Positions 4,996-11,916 of a stretch of DNA of 11,966 nt are shown piece after piece. Made by a program: the position numbers and the translations under genes. The stretch covers positions 1 to 11,966 of the forward strand of contig CAZJWK010000087.1 of the NCBI GenBank assembly GCA_964549595.1. Reading direction: 5' to 3'. Under the pieces are notes generated by a model. That model saw nothing but the letters and a program-made list of their open reading frames with translations, searched no databases and had not been told where the DNA came from. How positions within the stretch are numbered: position 1 is the first letter of the stretch; each line of letters begins with the position of its first letter. The DNA is from CAZQQN01 sp964549595. GTDB lineage: Bacteria > Bacteroidota > Bacteroidia > CAILMK01 > CAYYUA01.

Positions 4996-5068
4996 TAGTC
5001 ACCGCTTCTCTCCGTCCCTTAGTCCCTTTGTCTCAAAATTGACGAATTACCCAGTTACCCATTTACCA
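4989..5068. repeat. 8-bp periodic array (octads)
   Basis: Ten gap-free units: GATCACTT, AGTCACCG, CTTCTCTC, CGTCCCTT, AGTCCCTT, TGTCTCAA, AATTGACG, AATTACCC, AGTTACCC, ATTTACCA. Confidence 0.8.
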
Positions 5069-5091
5069 AATCTGTTTTTCTCTCATAGGTT

Positions 5092-5284
5092 GAAATGACG
5101 TAGAAACGTGGTAGAAATGAGGTTGAAATGTGATAGCAATAGAAATACGGTAGAAACATCGTAGAAATAACGTTGAAATAATGTTGTAACAAATAGTAAC
5201 GGTCGTTATTGGAATCACTTAGTCACCGCTTCTCTCAGTCTCTTAGTCCCTTTGTCTCCAAATTCACGAATTAACCAATTACCC
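5092..5284. repeat. 11-bp array followed by octad array, diverged composite unit
   Basis: Units GAAATGACGTA, GAAACGTGGTA, GAAATGAGGTT, GAAATGTGATA, a 6-bp remnant GCAATA, GAAATACGGTA, GAAACATCGTA, GAAATAACGTT, GAAATAATGTT, GTAACAAATA, GTAACGGTC occupy 5092-5204. After GTTATTGGAATCACTT the octads AGTCACCG, CTTCTCTC, AGTCTCTT, AGTCCCTT, TGTCTCCA, AATTCACG, AATTAACC, AATTACCC run to 5284. Confidence 0.8.
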
Positions 5285-5397
5285 ATTCCCCCATAACGAC
5301 CCGGATAAAGCTTCGCCACGTCAGTCCCATTAAGGTTTGGTAACTGACTGAAAATCAATACTTATAATTTAATAACCGATCCCCTCAAAATCCTCAA

Positions 5398-5991
5398 CTA
5401 ATGCCCTTCGTTCCTCAAGTTTTCGGGAATGACCCCGTTATGCTGATCCTGCCCTTCTTCCGTCCATAAGACCAGGGCATTATCGATATCCAGACTCTTA
5501 CGATGTTGATCAAATTCATTAACAGTCAATACCAACGGTCTTATTTTACGCTCCGTCTGTTCCTCAGCCTTAGCAATCAATTTCAACAGGTAATTCCAGT
5601 CAATATCCCCGACCACGACAAGGTCCACAATGCCGGAATCCACACCGCGGGCATAATCACCGGTAACAAAGGCCAGTTTTACAGTACCCAACCGCTCTAA
5701 CACGTTTTCAATGATCCCGGATAGCCCCAAATACTTAATAACCATCTGGTTTAGCTCCGGGAATAAGGGATGATTGTCGTTTGCCTTGTAAAGCTTCGTA
5801 TTGCCCTCATTTTTAGCCTGTAAAAGGCCGGCATCCGCCAGGCGATTCAATTCCACACGAACCGAATTACTGGACTCATTAAACTCCTGGGCCAGGCTCC
5901 GCAAATACGCACTCGTGTGCTTGTTCGAAAAGAACTTGAGCAACAGCCTAACCCGTGTTTTGGAATTAATGAGGTAATCCAGCATTGCCAT
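5398..5991 (-). CDS. winged-helix regulator with a degenerate nucleotidyltransferase-like domain
   Basis: A 197-residue protein from the ATG at 5991. The first 85 residues form an ArsR-type winged helix: MLDYLINSKTRVRLLLKFF, then YLRSLAQEFNESSNSVRVEL as the recognition region and GLLQAKNEGNTKLYKAN as the wing. The rest resembles a nucleotidyltransferase fold, with GDYARGVDSGIVDLVVVGD in the place of the GSxARGxxxxSDxDL motif. The Ser of the GS pair is Asp and the D-x-D is reduced, so catalysis is doubtful and a sensor role is more likely. Proteins of this build are often found by polysaccharide loci in Bacteroidota, which fits the dehydrogenase gene next door. The frame stays open to a TTG at 6042, but a promoter-like element lies between, so the ATG is preferred. 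Confidence 0.75.
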   Translation of the reverse strand: MAMLDYLINSKTRVRLLLKFFSNKHTSAYLRSLAQEFNESSNSVRVELNRLADAGLLQAKNEGNTKLYKANDNHPLFPELNQMVIKYLGLSGIIENVLERLGTVKLAFVTGDYARGVDSGIVDLVVVGDIDWNYLLKLIAKAEEQTERKIRPLVLTVNEFDQHRKSLDIDNALVLWTEEGQDQHNGVIPENLRNEGH

Positions 5992-6011
5992 GGGCAAACA
6001 ATATTGAGTTA

Positions 6012-6042
6012 CAATTTTACTCAATGTTGATTGATTGTACAA
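6012..6042 (-). promoter_or_regulatory. possible promoter of the winged-helix gene
   Basis: On the minus strand TTG (6042-6040), 20 bp, then TAAAATTG (6019-6012) gives a -33/-7 like pair with one mismatch to TAnnTTTG. It would place the transcript start about 15-20 bp before the ATG at 5991. Confidence 0.3.
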
Positions 6043-6180
6043 GTGTAACCTTTAAATTCTTGTTAATTTTAATTTTTTAGGAGGTTACAAAGGTCAATGT
6101 TTTTTTAAGCACTTGGCTTTTGGCTGTCCACTAATGTAATAGGGTATTGGTGGGTACTAAAGTTTTGAAATTTCAAATTA

Positions 6181-6264
6181 CCTGATACCTAATACCTGGT
6201 ATTTATTACCTGTTACTTGTCATCTTTTACCTGACACCTGTTTCCTGTTTTCTGTTTTCTTACA
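6181..6264. repeat. 7-bp periodic array (heptads)
   Basis: Twelve gap-free 7-bp units: CCTGATA, CCTAATA, CCTGGTA, TTTATTA, CCTGTTA, CTTGTCA, TCTTTTA, CCTGACA, CCTGTTT, CCTGTTT, TCTGTTT, TCTTACA. The units are degenerate but the phase is never lost over 84 bp. It differs in period and sequence from the 8- and 11-bp arrays on the left. Confidence 0.8.
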
Positions 6265-6336
6265 TCAAAGCTAAGGCCGTTGAAATTTTTGAAAATCCGA
6301 AATCCTTCTTGAAAAATAAAAATGTTAATTTCAAAC

Positions 6337-7635
6337 TTAAAGCCGCCAATTCACTGCTTCTTTAGGCAAAAAGCCTTTCACATCAAAAACAACCGCATCA
6401 TCGTTTTTTAAGCTTGCAAGGTCCAGGTCGTGGTAGGCTTCATGACCAACAGCGAGCACAATGCCATCATAATGCTTTTGGTGCATTACATCAGGGTCCA
6501 CCAAATCCAGGTTAAATTCGGCCTTAACCTCCTCAGGATAAGCTTCGGGGTCGTAAACATCCACATTAATGTCGTAGGTTCTGAGTTCCCGGATAATATC
6601 GATAGCCCGGGAATTCCTGATATCCGGGCAATTTTCCTTGAAAGTAATGCCCAGCATTAATACGTTGCTTCCCACAATCTTATGGCCTTTTTTCACCATC
6701 ATCTTGACCATCTCAGTGGCCACATAATGCCCCATGCTGTCATTCATACGCCTACCGGCCAGTATAATCTCCGGATGGTGTCCTACTTCCTGGGCTTTTT
6801 GGGATAAATAATAGGGATCCACGCCAATGCAATGACCCCCTACCAAACCGGGTGTGAATGGGAGGAAATTCCACTTGGTACCGGCTGCCTCCAAAACAGA
6901 CCTTGTGTCAATGTCCAGTTGGTTACAGATTTTAGCCAACTCGTTCACAAAAGCAATGTTGATGTCTCGTTGCGCATTCTCAATGACTTTGGCTGCTTCA
7001 GCCACTTTAATGCTCGGCGCTTTATGGGTGCCCACTTCGATGATCTCCTGATAGAGCCGGTCCACTTTTTCAGCAATTTCAGGTGTGGAGCCCGAGGTCA
7101 CTTTTTTGATGTCTTTGATTTTATGTTTTTGATCGCCGGGGTTGATTCGTTCCGGGGAATAGCCCACAAAGAAATCTTTATTGAAAGTTAAGCCACTTTG
7201 TGATTCTAAAACCGGTACGCATTCCTCCTCGGTCAGACCCGGATAAACAGTGGACTCGTAAATGACAATATTACCCGGTTTTAATTTTTTACCCACCAAT
7301 TCACTGGCCTGCAAAATAGGCTTCAAATCAGGCCTGTAATACTTATCTATGGGGGTAGGAACCGTCACGATGTAATAGGCACTGTCTGTGATTTCTTCCG
7401 GAAAATTGGTAAAATAAAGGCCATGCCCTTCTTGCTCGGTAAAATCTGGGTTCTTTCGGCAAACTTTTTTCAGTTCATCCGGGTTGGCTTCTCCGGTGGT
7501 ATCCTTGCCTTCTCTTAGCTGTGAAACCCTTTCCTCCTTAACATCAAAGCCAATAACAGGGTATTGCTTGGCCAATTCAACAGCCAAGGGAAGCCCCACA
7601 TACCCCAAACCAATCACTGTAATGGTCTCTTTCAT
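6337..7635 (-). CDS. tviB: UDP-N-acetyl-hexosamine 6-dehydrogenase, TviB/WbpO type
   Basis: A 432-residue cytosolic nucleotide-sugar dehydrogenase. It oxidises C6 of a UDP-HexNAc to the uronate with two NAD, supplying an acidic sugar for capsule, O-antigen or exopolysaccharide. VIGLGYVGLPLA (7-18) is the NAD-binding Rossmann loop. YIVTVPTPID (88-97), YESTVYPG (126-133) and FFVGYSPERINPGD (155-168) are typical of the TviB branch. KVIEN (216-220) gives the active-site Lys and Asn, and GGHCIGVDPYY (266-276) has the catalytic Cys269. TFKENCPDIRNSR (331-343) belongs to the C-terminal UDP-binding domain. The length is normal. The frame is open a further 29 codons upstream, but a TACCTTTG promoter box lies inside that stretch, so the ATG at 7635 is right. 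UDP-GlcNAc and UDP-GalNAc cannot be told apart as substrate. Confidence 0.9.
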   Translation of the reverse strand: MKETITVIGLGYVGLPLAVELAKQYPVIGFDVKEERVSQLREGKDTTGEANPDELKKVCRKNPDFTEQEGHGLYFTNFPEEITDSAYYIVTVPTPIDKYYRPDLKPILQASELVGKKLKPGNIVIYESTVYPGLTEEECVPVLESQSGLTFNKDFFVGYSPERINPGDQKHKIKDIKKVTSGSTPEIAEKVDRLYQEIIEVGTHKAPSIKVAEAAKVIENAQRDINIAFVNELAKICNQLDIDTRSVLEAAGTKWNFLPFTPGLVGGHCIGVDPYYLSQKAQEVGHHPEIILAGRRMNDSMGHYVATEMVKMMVKKGHKIVGSNVLMLGITFKENCPDIRNSRAIDIIRELRTYDINVDVYDPEAYPEEVKAEFNLDLVDPDVMHQKHYDGIVLAVGHEAYHDLDLASLKNDDAVVFDVKGFLPKEAVNWRL

Positions 7636-7664
7636 GGTTGTTTTGTTTTTTGGGAATATTCCTG

Positions 7665-7672
7665 CAAAGGTA
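7665..7672 (-). promoter_or_regulatory. -7 box of the dehydrogenase gene
   Basis: TACCTTTG on the minus strand matches the Bacteroidota TAnnTTTG element exactly, 29 bp before the ATG at 7635. I see no good -33 TTG at the expected distance, so it is a candidate only. Confidence 0.45.
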
Positions 7673-7791
7673 AACGGTTTGCCCGAAAAGCATATAGGGG
7701 CATTTGTCGAAATTGAATCCAATAAAAAGCCAAAAAAATTTTTGCCGTATACTCATTCCGATAGGCTTTCAATGGGTTCATGCTAACACAC

Positions 7792-7846
7792 TTCAATCGT
7801 TGGAAAAGGGTCCCTTCCTGAAGCGACAGTTTTAATCACGATTGAA
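7792..7846 (-). terminator. inverted repeat at the end of kynU
   Basis: TTCAATCG (7792-7799) and CGATTGAA (7839-7846) are perfect 8-bp arms that overlap the last codons of kynU, with a 39-base loop containing AAGGGACCCTT. No T-run follows on the minus strand, so a termination role is uncertain. Confidence 0.25.
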
Positions 7847-9118
7847 ATACTTTCCCAAAATTTCAGCGAAATCAAACACTTCCTCGAAGGTATTATAAAG
7901 GGGTACCGGTGCCACACGGATTACATTAGGCTCCCTGTAATCCACTACTGCCTCTTTTTGGATAATTTTTTTGTAAAGGTCATGGGCTTGATTGTGGATA
8001 AGCAAGGAAAGCTGGGCACCCCGTTTGTTCGGATCTTCAGGGGTAATGATCTCATAATCCGATGATCCCTTCTTTTTGACCTGTTCTAATAAAAATGCTA
8101 AATAAGCAGTTAAATCATGGCTTTTGGCATGTAAAGATTCAAAACCAGCTTCATCAAAAATATCCAATGATGCCCTGTGGGCAGCCATAGAAAGCACCTG
8201 GGCATTGCTCAATTGCCATCCTGAAGCTCCGTATTCCGGTTTAAAAGATTTATTGACCCCGAAACGGCTTTCTTCATCATGCCCCCACCAACCTGCAAAT
8301 CGGGGCATTTCCTTATCGGCATAATTTTCGTGCACAAAAGCACCCCCTACCCCTCCGGGTCCGGAATTTAAATATTTGTAAGAACACCAAACCGCAAAAT
8401 CGACTTCCCAATCATGGAGCCTTAGTGGCACATTTCCAATGGCATGGGCAAGGTCAAAACCAGCAAAAGCACCAACTTCATGGGCTGCATAGGTAATGGC
8501 CGGGACGTCCAGAAATTGCCCGCTGTAAAACTGAACACCTGGCAGTAAAACCAAAGCAAGTTCATCCCGGTTATCGGCTATGGCCTGGAGTATATCGTCA
8601 TTTCGTAAAGTATGCTCACCTACCCTGGAATTGACCGGAATAATGGCTTCCTTGGGATCAAATCCATGGTAAACCACTTGGCTTTCAACGGCAAATTGAT
8701 CCGAGGGAAAAGCCCCTTCTTCTATTAAAATCTTATTCCGCTTCGGGCTTGGTTGGTAAAACGAAACCATCATCAGATGGAGATTCACGGTGAGGGTATT
8801 CATGGCCACAACCTCGTGTTCATGGGCACCTGTAAGCCGGCTTAGCGATTTGGTGAAAAACTTATGGTAATGAAACCACGGGTTCTGGCCATGAAAATGG
8901 GCATCAACAGCCATTTTTCGCCAATCTTCCAACTCTGTCTGCAAATAATCCGCTACAGAACGGGGTTGAAGCCCCAGCGAATTGCCACAGAAATAACGCT
9001 TGGATTGTCCGTTTTCACCTTCCGGAAAATAAAACCGGTCTCTGAATGCTTTTAAAGCATCCGCTTCATCAAGTGAACGGGCAAACTCCCTTTTAGCCTC
9101 AAATTGCCAGTTTTCCAT
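7832..9118 (-). CDS. kynU: kynureninase
   Basis: A 428-residue PLP enzyme of the fold-type I class that cleaves L-kynurenine or 3-hydroxykynurenine to alanine and (3-hydroxy)anthranilate. YFCGNSLGLQPRS (42-54) is the N-terminal signature. GAFPSDQFAVESQ (135-147), FDLAHAIGN (221-229, with D222 and H225 near the cofactor) and WCSYKYLNSGPGG (244-256, PLP lysine K248) are the classical motifs. RFAGWWGH (273-280) and NVIRVAPVPLYNTFEEV near the C-terminus complete the substrate pocket. The length matches the family. The gene starts 48 bp after the ACMSD gene and is surely in its operon; both act in tryptophan breakdown by the kynurenine route. No separate promoter is visible in the 48 bp. Confidence 0.96.
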   Translation of the reverse strand: MENWQFEAKREFARSLDEADALKAFRDRFYFPEGENGQSKRYFCGNSLGLQPRSVADYLQTELEDWRKMAVDAHFHGQNPWFHYHKFFTKSLSRLTGAHEHEVVAMNTLTVNLHLMMVSFYQPSPKRNKILIEEGAFPSDQFAVESQVVYHGFDPKEAIIPVNSRVGEHTLRNDDILQAIADNRDELALVLLPGVQFYSGQFLDVPAITYAAHEVGAFAGFDLAHAIGNVPLRLHDWEVDFAVWCSYKYLNSGPGGVGGAFVHENYADKEMPRFAGWWGHDEESRFGVNKSFKPEYGASGWQLSNAQVLSMAAHRASLDIFDEAGFESLHAKSHDLTAYLAFLLEQVKKKGSSDYEIITPEDPNKRGAQLSLLIHNQAHDLYKKIIQKEAVVDYREPNVIRVAPVPLYNTFEEVFDFAEILGKYFNRD

Positions 9119-9166
9119 AGGTAAGATCTTCCACTTTATGCCTTAACCGCTGCAAAAGCAGGTTTG

Positions 9167-10255
9167 TCATTGATTTTTTTGATATTCGGGAACTTTAAGC
9201 GCCTTCAATTGGCTTTCGGGTAGTTTCAACCAATCCAGGGCAGATTTATACAACAACCATTCCTTCACTTCCCGGTCATACGGTAAACCGTGAATATCCG
9301 TACCCGGATCCAAATCGCCCAAGGGAAAGGGATAATCTGTACCAAGGGCTACCTTATCGTAGCCTATCAAATTCACGATATAGTCAAGGACCTCCTTGCT
9401 GTGCACCAATGAATCCAGGTAAAACTGGCCGAGGTAATTACGGGGGTTACAGTCATTATCCTTGGCACAAAGATCGGGTCTTACCCGATAACCATGTTCA
9501 ATACGCCCAATGGTGGAAGGAAAGGCGCCACCACCATGCGCAAAAGCCACCTTTAAATTCGGAAATTGGTCAAATATGCCACCAAAGATCATTGAGCAAA
9601 TGGCACGGGAAGTTTCGGCAGGCATGCCTACAAGCCAGGGCAACCAATAATCGGGCATTTCATCCTTGCCCATCATTTCCCAGGGATGGACGAAAATAGC
9701 GGCTCCTAATTCTTCGGCAGCTGCATAAAACGGATAAAGATTTGGATCATTGAGGTTCCAATGGTTGATGTGGCTTCCAATTTCAACGCCGGCTAACCCC
9801 AATTCCTTGACCGCCCTTTCCAGCTCTTTGGCTGCTAATTCAGGGGCCTGCATCGGTAGAGTGCCTAAACCGATAAAACGATCCGGATATCGCTCAACCA
9901 CTGAAGCCATGTGGTCATTGAGAATCCTGGACAAATCCAGGGTATCTTCAGGCTTCGCCCAATAGCTAAACATGACCGGCACAGTGGAAAGCACCTGAAC
10001 ATCAATACGGCTGGCATCGCAATCCTGACTACGAACTTCAGGGGACCACAAATTGTCATGCACTTCCCGGAAGAATTCCCCGTCTCTCCACAATCGGGCT
10101 TTACAATTATGGTGATGTTCTATTTGCAAAAAACCGCCATAACCGTATCGTTCCTTAAGATTGGGCCAATTTTCCGGCAAAATGTGATTATGAATATCAA
10201 TGGTAAAAATATTTTCCTTTGGGGTTTTAGGCGTTTGCTTGAAAAGGTCTTCCAT
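9167..10255 (-). CDS. 2-amino-3-carboxymuconate-6-semialdehyde decarboxylase (ACMSD)
   Basis: A 362-residue amidohydrolase-fold metalloenzyme. It decarboxylates ACMS, the ring-opened product of 3-hydroxyanthranilate, and so steers flux away from quinolinate and NAD. IDIHNH (19-24) gives the metal ligands H22 and H24. FVHPWEMMG (188-196) gives H190, AFAHGGGAFP (237-246) gives H240, and GTDYPFPLGD (305-314) gives D307. R63 (EFFREV) and R251 (TIGRIEHG) sit where the substrate-binding arginines of Pseudomonas ACMSD lie. The length is slightly above the usual 330-340, mostly from the N-terminus. Upstream is the TolC-family gene (80 bp), downstream is kynU (48 bp). A TAGTTTTG box 46 bp before the start suggests a promoter of its own. 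A related amidohydrolase_2 family decarboxylase is the alternative, but the motif fit and kynU favour ACMSD. Confidence 0.92.
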   Translation of the reverse strand: MEDLFKQTPKTPKENIFTIDIHNHILPENWPNLKERYGYGGFLQIEHHHNCKARLWRDGEFFREVHDNLWSPEVRSQDCDASRIDVQVLSTVPVMFSYWAKPEDTLDLSRILNDHMASVVERYPDRFIGLGTLPMQAPELAAKELERAVKELGLAGVEIGSHINHWNLNDPNLYPFYAAAEELGAAIFVHPWEMMGKDEMPDYWLPWLVGMPAETSRAICSMIFGGIFDQFPNLKVAFAHGGGAFPSTIGRIEHGYRVRPDLCAKDNDCNPRNYLGQFYLDSLVHSKEVLDYIVNLIGYDKVALGTDYPFPLGDLDPGTDIHGLPYDREVKEWLLYKSALDWLKLPESQLKALKVPEYQKNQ

Positions 10256-10301
10256 TAATCCTATTTTCTTAATGCACTTACTTAATCCAATTTTTCCAAT
10301 T

Positions 10302-10309
10302 CAAAACTA
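10302..10309 (-). promoter_or_regulatory. possible -7 box of the ACMSD-kynU operon
   Basis: TAGTTTTG on the minus strand fits TAnnTTTG. It lies between the TolC-family stop and the ACMSD start, 46 bp before the ATG. No clear -33 element is seen. Confidence 0.35.
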
Positions 10310-10335
10310 ACCACCCATTGGGAAAAGTCGAAGCT

Positions 10336-11814
10336 TTAATTAAAAATCTTGTCCTTGGTAAAGGGAATGGGTTTTTCATCCCGGAAATCAAACAAGGCCA
10401 ATTTCCTTAGTTTATAATAACTGGACCAGAAATTTCTTAAAGCCTTTATATAAGAGCGCTTAGCTTTATCCCGCTCTGTGGCTGCCAGGTTCAGATCGGT
10501 AATGTCTACCTTTCCGATCTTAAACCGGTTTTTGGTTATCCGGTAACGCTTTTGTCCGATTTTATTGGCCTTTGAGGCTATCCTCAATTGTTTGGATTGC
10601 ATATTGAAGGCTTGAACCGCTAAAACCACTTTTTCTCTAAAGTCGATCTTTTGCTGTTTCACATTGGTTTTCACCAAATCCTGATTAGCCAGGGCCATTT
10701 TACGTTGGGCCTTAGCCCTTCCCCAATCCAATATGGGAAGAGAAAAACCAAATTGTACCCTTTGTTGATCTTCCGGTTGGGCGTATACATTGTTAAACCG
10801 TCCGGCATCATTGGAAAGCCCGTATCTGGCAAATAATTCTGTATTATTCAGACCGCCTTTTTTACGGGCTTTGGCCACATCCCGCTTGGCTTCCAGCAAT
10901 TTTCGCTGAAACTTTAGCGTTTCACGGCGGTTTTGACGGGCTTTGGTAACAGCTTTCTCCGAACTTACCTTAAACGTTTCCGGCTTATCAGGCGAGACCA
11001 ATTCGATTTGAGTGTTTTTATCCAGGCCGAGAAAAGATTTAAGGCGGAATACACTGTTTTCGTAACTTAGCTGTGATTGTTCCACAGAAAGGCCTGAGTT
11101 AAGCTTACTTAACTCCATCTGGAGGAGCTTGTTTTCTGCCACCTTGCCCATATCATAACGCCCCTTAGCAATCCGGTAAAGGGTATCCTTATTGGCTTTA
11201 TTTCTCCTGGCAATGGCCTTATCAATCTTAGCCGAATACACATCGAAAAAAAGGTTAACCGCTTTGATGGCCACATCCTCCATTGACTGAAGGTACTGCC
11301 GTTTAGCTTCCCGGTATTTTAGAGGCTCTATTTTATTCTTCCACTTATAAGGATTAAAAGCAAAAATGGGTTGGCTGTAGCCAATGGAAACAGGGGTCGA
11401 TAAATAAGCATTGGATGGGTTATCACCAAAAATGTCAATCCGCTTTAAACGGCTGTTTAAAAACACATTACCTCCTGTAAACGGGATATCTTGCGAAAGG
11501 GATAACCCAGCCGAATAAGTAGCCTGGCTCCTTTCCACGAATTGATCACTTCCATCCGGTTGGGTTACTTCATCAATGGAGCGGTTCAAATTGGGTAATG
11601 TGGATCGCAGCGTTAATTCAGGCAATTTTTGCGCCTGGTAGGTTTCGTACTTCCAATAACTGTTTTTCAGCTTATTAAGGGCTGCTTTCGCATCGGGGGA
11701 TTTTTCGCGGGCCATCTTAATAACTTTTTCCAGGTTCAAACTCATGGTATTTTGAGCCTTAACCGGCAAACCCAAAAGGATGACCCCTATCAGAACACAC
11801 CATCTTTTTTTCAT
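10336..11814 (-). CDS. TolC-family outer-membrane efflux protein
   Basis: A 492-residue outer-membrane channel protein. MKKRWCVLIGVILLGLPVKAQ is a clear signal peptide, with cleavage likely after KAQ or nearby. The mature part begins with LNLEKVIKMAREKSPDAKAALNKL, the usual first TolC helix, and has the two related halves of the OEP family. YSAGLSLSQDIPFTGG (about 95-112) and VQFGFSLPILDWGRAKA (about 351-367) are the equivalent strand motifs of the two halves, each followed by long helices. RYDMGKVAENKLLQMELSKL and RFKIGKVDITDLNLAATERD match the G-x-V-x-x-x-x-L-L motif of the family. It should work with an inner-membrane ABC or RND pump and a periplasmic adaptor. The fragment upstream on the same strand is an ABC permease, which fits. 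A TACATTTG box lies 22 bp before the start. Confidence 0.93.
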   Translation of the reverse strand: MKKRWCVLIGVILLGLPVKAQNTMSLNLEKVIKMAREKSPDAKAALNKLKNSYWKYETYQAQKLPELTLRSTLPNLNRSIDEVTQPDGSDQFVERSQATYSAGLSLSQDIPFTGGNVFLNSRLKRIDIFGDNPSNAYLSTPVSIGYSQPIFAFNPYKWKNKIEPLKYREAKRQYLQSMEDVAIKAVNLFFDVYSAKIDKAIARRNKANKDTLYRIAKGRYDMGKVAENKLLQMELSKLNSGLSVEQSQLSYENSVFRLKSFLGLDKNTQIELVSPDKPETFKVSSEKAVTKARQNRRETLKFQRKLLEAKRDVAKARKKGGLNNTELFARYGLSNDAGRFNNVYAQPEDQQRVQFGFSLPILDWGRAKAQRKMALANQDLVKTNVKQQKIDFREKVVLAVQAFNMQSKQLRIASKANKIGQKRYRITKNRFKIGKVDITDLNLAATERDKAKRSYIKALRNFWSSYYKLRKLALFDFRDEKPIPFTKDKIFN

Positions 11815-11836
11815 GGTTATAAAATTTTAACCCAAA

Positions 11837-11844
11837 CAAATGTA
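11837..11844 (-). promoter_or_regulatory. -7 box of the TolC-family gene
   Basis: TACATTTG on the minus strand is an exact TAnnTTTG match, 22 bp before the ATG at 11814. It suggests the gene can be transcribed apart from the permease gene upstream. The -33 region is not clear. Confidence 0.4.
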
Positions 11845-11916
11845 AAGCTTGTAATCTATTCTAAATGATTTACCCACAAAAGGTTAACAGTTCCTTATCA
11901 TAATCATACAATAACC

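Larger units (their letters stand above)
4420..5397. other. 978-bp gene-free repeat region
   Basis: No gene is supported. In order: a partial 11-bp array just upstream of the MNT-HEPN gene, the two-hairpin block (4497-4618), three successive composite units each made of an 11-bp array and an 8-bp array (4619-4851, 4852-5068, about 5092-5284), and a non-periodic 110-bp tail (5285-5397) with an inverted pair GTCAGT/ACTGAC around a 17-base loop. Open frames on the minus strand at 4491-4762 are repeat-derived. Confidence 0.85.
5992..6336. other. spacer with a heptad array and a palindrome
   Basis: No gene is supported between the winged-helix gene and the dehydrogenase stop. It holds a possible promoter (6012-6042), a 14-bp palindrome TTTGAAATTTCAAA (6164-6177), a 7-bp periodic array (6181-6264) and AT-rich sequence. 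No strong terminator is seen for the dehydrogenase gene. Confidence 0.7.

Noticed and set aside
140..5204. CRISPR array
   Set aside because: Units are 11 bp with a 3-bp variable centre, far shorter than CRISPR repeats and spacers, and no cas gene is present.
5992..6042. TTG start adding 17 residues to the winged-helix protein
   Set aside because: Homologous proteins start close to MLDYLINSKTR, and the TTG itself forms part of a promoter-like pair.
7636..7722. 29-codon N-terminal extension of the UDP-sugar dehydrogenase
   Set aside because: Family members begin near MKETITVIGLGYVG, the extension has no recognisable feature, and an exact TAnnTTTG box lies inside it.
6430..10258. Plus-strand open frames across the dehydrogenase, kynU and ACMSD region
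   Set aside because: They lie antisense to genes with complete family motifs and show no domain of their own.
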